Positions 1-4,685 of a DNA stretch of 6,594 bases are shown piece by piece (the first letter of the stretch is position 1; each line of letters starts with the position of its first letter). The notes under the pieces are model-generated. The model saw only the letters and a list, made by a program, of their open reading frames with translations. It searched no databases and was not told the DNA's origin. A program made the position numbers and the translations under genes. This DNA comes from Alphaproteobacteria bacterium. Its GTDB lineage: Bacteria > Pseudomonadota > Alphaproteobacteria > Rs-D84. The DNA lies in NCBI GenBank assembly GCA_017642625.1, contig JAGCOQ010000081.1:1-6594 (forward strand). Reading direction: 5' to 3'.

Positions 1-14
1 GTTGAATGTCCAAA

Positions 15-32
15 GTGGCAATTGGCTGCCAC
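15..32 (+). promoter_or_regulatory. Small hairpin in the leader upstream of rpmI
   Basis: GTGGCA (15-20) and TGCCAC (27-32) are perfect inverted repeats of 6 bp around a 6-nt loop (ATTGGC). No T-run follows; the next bases are A-rich and lead into the rpmI ribosome binding site at 51-54, so this is not an intrinsic terminator. In several bacteria the L35-L20 messenger has a translational operator bound by L20 near or upstream of rpmI. A structure here would fit that role by position, but the stem is short and I see no match to a known L20 operator. It could also be part of the infC 3' end or chance. Confidence 0.25.
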
Positions 33-59
33 CAAGACGATAAGAAAAAAGAGGTAAAA

Positions 60-263
60 ATGCCAAAATTAAAGACAAAGTCGTACTTGAAAAAGCGCGC
101 ATCTATGACTGCAACGGGTAAAATTCGCGTTGCCAGAAATGCTCACAAGAAATTACTGCGTCACAAATCGAAACGCGCTAATAACGCGGGTTCTAAGCCA
201 CAGTATTTGAACGAAAACATGGTCGGTCAGGCGAAAATCTTGGCCCCGTATGGTTTGAAATAA
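60..263 (+). CDS. rpmI: 50S ribosomal protein L35 (bL35)
   Basis: This 67-residue, very basic protein is a structural component of the large ribosomal subunit. It begins MPKLKTKSYLKKR, the usual L35 opening, continues with TATGKIRV, and ends APYGLK, an ending typical of alphaproteobacterial L35. Length is normal for the family (about 64-67 residues). The ATG at 60 is chosen because GAGG (51-54) lies 5 nt upstream and the protein then begins exactly as L35 does. The frame stays open upstream to an ATG at 6, but those 18 extra residues resemble nothing in L35. rplT follows after 15 nt, the usual infC-rpmI-rplT order. Dosage in this operon is often controlled by L20 feedback on the messenger. 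The middle of the protein (about residues 24-50, with HKKLLRHKSKRANNAG) is less standard than the two ends. Confidence 0.95.
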   Translation: MPKLKTKSYLKKRASMTATGKIRVARNAHKKLLRHKSKRANNAGSKPQYLNENMVGQAKILAPYGLK

Positions 264-278
264 TAAAGGGGGCACATT

Positions 279-647
279 ATGGCAAGAGTAAAACGCGGAA
301 CAACCGTAAGACAGAAACACAATAAAATCTTAGCACGTGCCAAGGGGTATTTGGGCCGTCACAGCACAACTTTCCGTGCTGCCCGTGAAAAAACGGAAAA
401 GGCAGGACAATATGCATATCGCGATCGTCGCGTTAAAAAACGCGAATTTCGTGGTTTGTGGATTGTTCGTATCAATGCCGCGGTGCGTCCTCATGGACTT
501 ACATACAGCCAATTTATGAATGGCCTGAAGAAAGCCGGTGTCGCCTTGGATCGCAAGGTTTTGGCACAAATGGCATATGCAGGTGATGAAAACTTCGTCA
601 AATTGGTTGATACAGCAAAACGATTTAGCGCAGGGGCATCTAAATAA
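279..647 (+). CDS. rplT: 50S ribosomal protein L20 (bL20)
   Basis: This 122-residue basic protein is an early-assembly component of the large subunit that binds 23S rRNA. In many bacteria it also represses translation of its own operon. It starts [18 protein letters not shown], the conserved basic N-terminal tail. It then carries [39 protein letters not shown] (about residues 45-68) and [27 protein letters not shown], which cover the whole family profile. Length matches the usual 117-122 residues. [15 protein letters not shown] resembles alphaproteobacterial L20 more than gammaproteobacterial L20. A strong ribosome binding site, AGGGGG (267-272), sits 6 nt before the ATG. It is the last gene before a terminator-like hairpin at 681-712, so the ribosomal-protein unit may end here. 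Confidence 0.97.
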   Translation: MARVKRGTTVRQKHNKILARAKGYLGRHSTTFRAAREKTEKAGQYAYRDRRVKKREFRGLWIVRINAAVRPHGLTYSQFMNGLKKAGVALDRKVLAQMAYAGDENFVKLVDTAKRFSAGASK

Positions 648-651
648 ACCC

Positions 652-680
652 TTGGCGGAGCTGTTTTGTTTTGTAATAAT
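652..680 (+). promoter_or_regulatory. Candidate sigma70-type promoter for pheST, overlapping the terminator
   Basis: TTGGCG (652-657, 4 of 6 matches to TTGACA) lies exactly 17 nt upstream of AATAAT (675-680, 5 of 6 matches to TATAAT). A TG dinucleotide at 672-673 gives an extended -10. The predicted start is around 686-688, inside the 5' arm of the hairpin at 681-702. RNA starting there would lack much of that arm and could not form the terminator, so it would read freely into pheS. Short AT-rich promoter matches arise easily by chance, so this is a weak prediction that the position makes more interesting. Confidence 0.33.
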
Positions 681-712
681 AAGACCGTCCAAGGACGGTC
701 TTGTTTATTTTA
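681..712 (+). terminator. Intrinsic terminator (or attenuator) between rplT and pheS
   Basis: AAGACCGTC (681-689) pairs perfectly with GACGGTCTT (694-702) around the tetraloop CAAG, giving a 9-bp GC-centred stem. A T-rich tail, TTGTTTATTTTA (701-712), follows. This is a good rho-independent terminator shape, though the T-tract is interrupted by G and A. It lies 33 nt after the rplT stop and ends only 2 nt before the pheS ribosome binding site (GGAAGG, 715-720). It may end the rpmI-rplT transcript or control read-through into pheST. No competing antiterminator and no convincing phenylalanine-rich leader peptide are seen. Confidence 0.75.
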
Positions 713-726
713 ACGGAAGGTAAATT

Positions 727-1674
727 ATGCAGAAACAGATTAAAAACATTAACACACTGGAAGAATTACAGGCGTTATATACCGCGACTTTTGGTAAAAA
801 CGGCACTATGACCGCGCGTTTGAAACAAATGAAAGATTTGGATAATGATGCACGCGCCGCGTTAAATCGTGAAAATACTGAATTGCGCGAATTGTTTAAA
901 ACGCGCCAGACGGAAATTGAAAACGAAGTGATGATGGCGGGTTTGCAACGCGAAAAATTGGACCCATCTTTAAATCCAATGCCACAAAATCGTGGAACAT
1001 TGCATCCAGTGACGCAAAGTTTGCGTGAAATATCCGCTATTTTAGAATCTTTTGGTTATTCTTTGCGGACAGGTCCAGAAATAGAAGATGATTGGCATAA
1101 TTTTACCGCGCTTAATACACCTGTGCACCACCCTGCCCGTGATATGCAAGATTCGTTCTTTTTACCAAATGGCAATGTTTTGCGGACACAAACATCTGCG
1201 ATACAAATTCGTTCAATGGAAAAAGATGGTGTGCCAATCAAGATTTTTGGAATTGGTTCAACCTATCGTAAAGAAATGGACGCAACCCATGCACCTATGT
1301 TTCGCCAGATAGAAGGTTTGTATGTTGATAAAAATATAACAATGTCTGATTTAATCGGTGATGTTCGGGCGTTTTTATCGGCGTTCTTTGGTATGGATAA
1401 TATAGAATTACGGATTCGTCCATCATACTTCCCTTTTACAGACCCCAGTATAGAAATTGATATGAAATGGCATGGGGACAAATGGTTGGAAATTATGGGT
1501 GCTGGTATGGTTCATCCAAATGTTTTGCGTAATTGCAATGTTGACCCAAATAAATATCAGGGCTTTGCGTTTGGCTTTGGTTGGGATCGTCTTGCTATGT
1601 TGAAATATGGTTTGGACGATATTCGTGAATTTTCTGCGTCTGATGTGCGCTGGTTAAAAAATAGTGGCTTTTAA
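727..1674 (+). CDS. pheS: Phenylalanine--tRNA ligase alpha subunit
   Basis: Catalytic subunit of the cytoplasmic (alpha-beta)2 phenylalanyl-tRNA synthetase, which activates phenylalanine with ATP and charges tRNA-Phe. The 315-residue protein has an N-terminal helical, coiled-coil-like tRNA-binding part (about 1-85), followed by a class II catalytic core. Visible core motifs are HNFTALNTPVHHPARDMQDSFF (positions 124-145, key residues HHPAR), LRTQTSAIQIRSM (152-164), motif 2 with YR at 180-181 and THAPMFRQIEGL (187-198), RPSYFPFTDPS (231-241), GAGMVHPNVLRN (258-269), and motif 3 GFGWDR (283-288). Ala281 in GFAFGFG corresponds to E. coli Ala294, which sets the size of the phenylalanine pocket, so normal specificity is expected. 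It is about 12 residues shorter than the E. coli protein, mostly in the N-terminal part. The start is supported by GGAAGG (715-720), 6 nt upstream. pheT follows 14 nt after the stop. Confidence 0.97.
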   Translation: MQKQIKNINTLEELQALYTATFGKNGTMTARLKQMKDLDNDARAALNRENTELRELFKTRQTEIENEVMMAGLQREKLDPSLNPMPQNRGTLHPVTQSLREISAILESFGYSLRTGPEIEDDWHNFTALNTPVHHPARDMQDSFFLPNGNVLRTQTSAIQIRSMEKDGVPIKIFGIGSTYRKEMDATHAPMFRQIEGLYVDKNITMSDLIGDVRAFLSAFFGMDNIELRIRPSYFPFTDPSIEIDMKWHGDKWLEIMGAGMVHPNVLRNCNVDPNKYQGFAFGFGWDRLAMLKYGLDDIREFSASDVRWLKNSGF

Positions 1675-1688
1675 TACGGGGGCGAATT

Positions 1689-3995
1689 ATGAAATGGACT
1701 TATGATTGGTTGAAAGAATATCTGGATACGAAATTGTCTGCGAATGAAATCGCGGACATGCTGACCCGTATTGGATTGGAAATTGATGATGTGACATCAC
1801 CCGTTGCGCCAATCGCGGCAAAAATCGTAGAGTGCAAGCCACATGAAAACAGCGACCATTTACATGTGTTAAAGGTTGATGATGGTTCTGGCACATTGCG
1901 TCAAGTTGTGTGTGGCGCACCAAATGCACGTGTTGGTTTAATTTCTGCATTGGCAATTCCAGGCTGTGTAATTGACGGTCATGAAATACAATCCGGTAAA
2001 TTACGCGGTGTGTTGTCCGATGGTATGATGTGCAGTGCACGCGAACTTGGAATCGGTGACGACCACAGTGGTATTATCGAATTGCCCGCAAAAACAAAAA
2101 TTAGTTCACCGGTTGTAAATGTTAAAACAGTCTTTGAAGCGGGTATTACACCAAATCGTCCGGACTATTTGTCTGTGCGTGGAATTGCGTTGGATTTATC
2201 GGCGGCGGACGCGGGTAAATATACTGCAAAAGAACCAGTTGAATTAAAACCGGTAAAATCGTCGCGTAATGTGCGGGTGGAAACAGAACTTTGTCCAACC
2301 TATCGCTTTGCCGAAATACATAATATTAAAATGGCGAAAAGTAATGATACGATTGCGGGGCGGTTGAACGCGATTGGTATCAACCCGAAAAATGCGCCAA
2401 TTGATGCGACAAATTATGTTTGTTATGACATGGGTCAACCAATGCACTGCTTTGATGCAGATGAAATCGTTGGCGATATTATTGTGCGTATGGCAAAGAA
2501 TGGTGAAAAGTTTACAGATTTATTTGGAACTGAACACGAATTAAAATCAACCGATATTGTGATTGCCGATAAGGCTGGTATATTGGCGTTGGCGGGTGTT
2601 GTTGGTGGCGCACGCGGGTGTACAAATGATAATACTAAAAATATTATTTTGGAATCGGCGTATTTTAATCCGGTATCTGTGCGCAAAACATCAAAACGTT
2701 TGGGAATATCCACTGATTCATCATATCGCTATGAACGCGGTATCGATCCAACTATGACGGGTCGTGCGTTGGCAATGGCTGCGAAAATCATAATGGATGT
2801 ATGTGGTGGTAAAATTGTTGGAACCGGTATCGGTGGCAAAAATGATTACAAACCGGTGGCAATCAAGTATACGCCTGATATGTTGATGAAAAAAACGGGT
2901 ATCGATATTCAAGCAAAAACACAGCAAAAGATTTTAGCCAAACTGGGTTATGATATCGAAGAAAAGAAAACACACTGGATTGTGACACCACGTGCGGCAC
3001 GTGTTGATGTTGAAATACCAGAAACAGTTATCGCAGATTTGATTCGTATATATGGATACGACAATATTGCAAAATCAAATAAGCAGACATCGGGTATCGC
3101 TGCAACTAAACATGACGATTTTGATTTAAAGACAAAAATGTTATTGGTATCACGGGGCTTAAACGAATGTCAAAGTTTTGGTTTTGGTAATTCAGCGGTT
3201 GAAGAATTGTTGTCTGACAAACCGATAATCAAAATTGCAAACCCAATTGTAAATGATCTTGATACTGTACGGAACAACCTGTTGGGTAATTTGTTAATCG
3301 CCGTTGCGAATAATGAAAAACGCGGGTTTGCAGATTTGAACCTGTTTGAATTGGGAACTGTGTTTGATGGTGATATGCCAAATGAACAGCACACGCAAAT
3401 TGCAATCGTTCGTACGGGTGCGATTTCACCAAAGCATTGGCAGAACCGCAACCGTAATGTCGATATTTATGATGTAAAGGCAGATTTTATTGCGCTTATG
3501 TGTGGCCAGCAATTTACAGTGTCGGCGGAAAACGCACCAAAATGGGCGCACCCGTTCCAATATGGGGCCGTTTATCAGGGGAAAAAGAAAATCGCAGAGT
3601 TTGGCGCGCTGCATCCGGCAGTTGCGAAAAAGTTGCACATTAAAACACCAGTCGTTGTCGCGATTGTTGATGATATAACAAATCTGCCACGGGGCTGGAA
3701 ACTGCGTCATGAAGCGTTGTCCGATTTTCAACCGATAACACGCGACTTTGCTTTTGTTGTTGATGAAAACACAATGGCGGCCAGTTTGACCGGTGCGGCA
3801 CTTGCGACCGATAAACGTATTACTGACGCGGTTGTGTTTGACGCATTTAATATGGGAAACGGCAAAAAGTCGATTGCATTTACAATCACAATTCAACCAA
3901 CTGAAAACATGGACGATACGGAATTGTTAAAATTACAAGATGCCGTAATCGCAAATGTTGAAAAGAAATGTGGCGCAAAAATACGCGATAAATAA
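1689..3995 (+). CDS. pheT: Phenylalanine--tRNA ligase beta subunit
   Basis: Partner of PheS; it binds tRNA-Phe and hydrolyses mischarged Tyr-tRNA-Phe. The protein is 768 residues, slightly under the usual 780-800, with all domains in order. The N-terminus is MKWTYDWLKEYLD. An OB-fold EMAP-like tRNA-binding domain spans about 42-150 (SDHLHVLKVDDG, VCGAPNAR, LSDGMMCSARELG). The B3/B4 editing domain spans about 205-385 (DATNYVCYDMGQPMHCFD at 239-256, RMAKNGEKF, VVGGARG, STDSSYRYERGIDP at 341-354). The B5 and core-like domains follow (VEIPETVIADLIRIYGYDNI at 441-460; NPIVNDLDTVRNNLL; FELGTVF). The C-terminal ferredoxin-fold anticodon-binding domain is about 677-768 (SDFQPITRDFAFVVD). Probable editing-site residues His253, Glu322 and Thr342 are present, but the position of E. 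coli Ala356 is Ser344. GGGGGCG (1678-1684) is the ribosome binding site. Close spacing implies co-expression with pheS at equal stoichiometry. Confidence 0.97.
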   Translation: MKWTYDWLKEYLDTKLSANEIADMLTRIGLEIDDVTSPVAPIAAKIVECKPHENSDHLHVLKVDDGSGTLRQVVCGAPNARVGLISALAIPGCVIDGHEIQSGKLRGVLSDGMMCSARELGIGDDHSGIIELPAKTKISSPVVNVKTVFEAGITPNRPDYLSVRGIALDLSAADAGKYTAKEPVELKPVKSSRNVRVETELCPTYRFAEIHNIKMAKSNDTIAGRLNAIGINPKNAPIDATNYVCYDMGQPMHCFDADEIVGDIIVRMAKNGEKFTDLFGTEHELKSTDIVIADKAGILALAGVVGGARGCTNDNTKNIILESAYFNPVSVRKTSKRLGISTDSSYRYERGIDPTMTGRALAMAAKIIMDVCGGKIVGTGIGGKNDYKPVAIKYTPDMLMKKTGIDIQAKTQQKILAKLGYDIEEKKTHWIVTPRAARVDVEIPETVIADLIRIYGYDNIAKSNKQTSGIAATKHDDFDLKTKMLLVSRGLNECQSFGFGNSAVEELLSDKPIIKIANPIVNDLDTVRNNLLGNLLIAVANNEKRGFADLNLFELGTVFDGDMPNEQHTQIAIVRTGAISPKHWQNRNRNVDIYDVKADFIALMCGQQFTVSAENAPKWAHPFQYGAVYQGKKKIAEFGALHPAVAKKLHIKTPVVVAIVDDITNLPRGWKLRHEALSDFQPITRDFAFVVDENTMAASLTGAALATDKRITDAVVFDAFNMGNGKKSIAFTITIQPTENMDDTELLKLQDAVIANVEKKCGAKIRDK

Positions 3996-3999
3996 TTAT

Positions 4000-4030
4000 A
4001 AAAAATACCGGCATTTGCCGGTATTTTTTT
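4000..4030. terminator. Bidirectional intrinsic terminator between pheT and nth
   Basis: AAAAAATACCGGC (4000-4012) pairs perfectly with GCCGGTATTTTTT (4017-4029) around the loop ATTT. This 13-bp stem has a T-run (4024-4030) on the plus strand. The A-run at the left edge becomes a T-run when read on the minus strand. It lies 4 nt after the pheT stop, and its right foot contains the nth stop codon (4029-4031, minus strand). It can therefore end both converging transcripts. Confidence 0.9.
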
Positions 4031-4685
4031 AGATTTTTTTGTCTTTACATTTGCACCACTGGGCAACGGGACATTCGCTGCACTTTGGTGAAATTGCGCG
4101 GCAAATATATCGGCCATGTAAAACCATCACATGATTTACAATTGAATGATATTTTTTTGGAATAACGGTTAATAATTTTGCCTCTACTTTTTCGGGCGTA
4201 TTTTCGGCATCCCCAACCCAGCCATAGCGGTGCGCATTACGAAACACATGTGTATCAACACCAATATTCGGCGCGCCCCACAAAACATTCATAACAACGT
4301 TTGCTGTCTTTTGCCCTATTCCAGGCAGTTTCATCAATTCATCGCGATTATGATATTTTTTTGGAAACACCCATTGGGTGTTATTTGTCTTATATTCAGC
4401 GAGTTTTTCGGATAATGCGAAAATATTTTTTGCCTTGTTATTAAAGAACGAAATTTGTGAAATATACTTTTTTATTCCGTCTATTCCCAATGCCAACATC
4501 TTTTCAGGTGTCGGGGCGACGCGAAAAAGTTCCGGCGTCACCTCGTTCACCTTTTTATCGGTCGCCTGGGCAGACAGAATTACCGCCACCGCAAATGTAA
4601 ATTCGTTTGTGGAATAGAGTTCAGAACGAATCTCCATATTTATGGATTTTGGTACAACGGTAAAATATCTGTCCGGCGTAAGCAT
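4029..4685 (-). CDS. nth: Endonuclease III (bifunctional DNA glycosylase/AP lyase)
   Basis: Base-excision repair enzyme that removes oxidised pyrimidines such as thymine glycol and cuts the strand at the abasic site. At 218 residues it is close to E. coli Nth (211) and aligns along the full length. Motifs seen: FAVAVILSAQATDKKVN (31-47); the helix-hairpin-helix LPGIGQKTANVVMN (120-133) with catalytic Lys126; VDTHVFR (143-149) with catalytic Asp144; and LHGRYICRAISPKC (189-202). The iron-sulfur ligands Cys195, Cys202, Cys205 and Cys211 have the classical C-x6-C-x2-C-x5-C spacing, so a 4Fe-4S cluster is expected. The start at 4685 is preferred over the ATG at 4637 because the first 16 residues align with the E. 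coli N-terminus. The ATG directly abuts the ileS stop codon and no Shine-Dalgarno sequence is visible, so translation probably relies on ribosomes finishing ileS. The stop codon lies in the shared terminator. Confidence 0.95.
   Translation of the reverse strand: MLTPDRYFTVVPKSINMEIRSELYSTNEFTFAVAVILSAQATDKKVNEVTPELFRVAPTPEKMLALGIDGIKKYISQISFFNNKAKNIFALSEKLAEYKTNNTQWVFPKKYHNRDELMKLPGIGQKTANVVMNVLWGAPNIGVDTHVFRNAHRYGWVGDAENTPEKVEAKLLTVIPKKYHSIVNHVMVLHGRYICRAISPKCSECPVAQWCKCKDKKI

Noticed and set aside
2..43. Open frame ending in TAA at 41-43 as the end of infC
   Set aside because: The encoded residues (LNVQSGNWLPPRR) do not resemble the usual IF3 C-terminus, and there is too little sequence to support a call.
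6..59. In-frame N-terminal extension of rpmI from the ATG at position 6
   Set aside because: The extra 18 residues do not resemble L35, the protein begins canonically at the ATG at 60, and a ribosome binding site (51-54) is correctly spaced for 60.
330..692. 120-residue minus-strand open frame opposite rplT
   Set aside because: It lies antisense to a clearly real L20 gene, has no recognisable domain, and is explained by the codon bias of the opposite strand.
652..723. TTG-initiated small frame before pheS (LAELFCFVII...) as a pheL-like attenuation leader peptide
   Set aside because: It has only scattered phenylalanines and no ribosome binding site. It runs through the hairpin up to pheS, and no alternative antiterminator pairing is visible.
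1687..2040. 117-residue minus-strand open frame opposite the start of pheT
   Set aside because: It is very His-rich and lies wholly antisense to the conserved PheT N-terminal and tRNA-binding domains, so it is a shadow frame.
3426..3896. 156-residue minus-strand open frame opposite pheT
   Set aside because: Its Cys/Arg/His-rich composition is typical of antisense shadow frames. It has no family motif and lies entirely inside the conserved pheT gene.
4635..4637. Internal ATG (residue 17) as the nth start
   Set aside because: It also lacks a ribosome binding site, and the upstream residues align with the E. coli Nth N-terminus, so the ATG abutting the ileS stop fits better.
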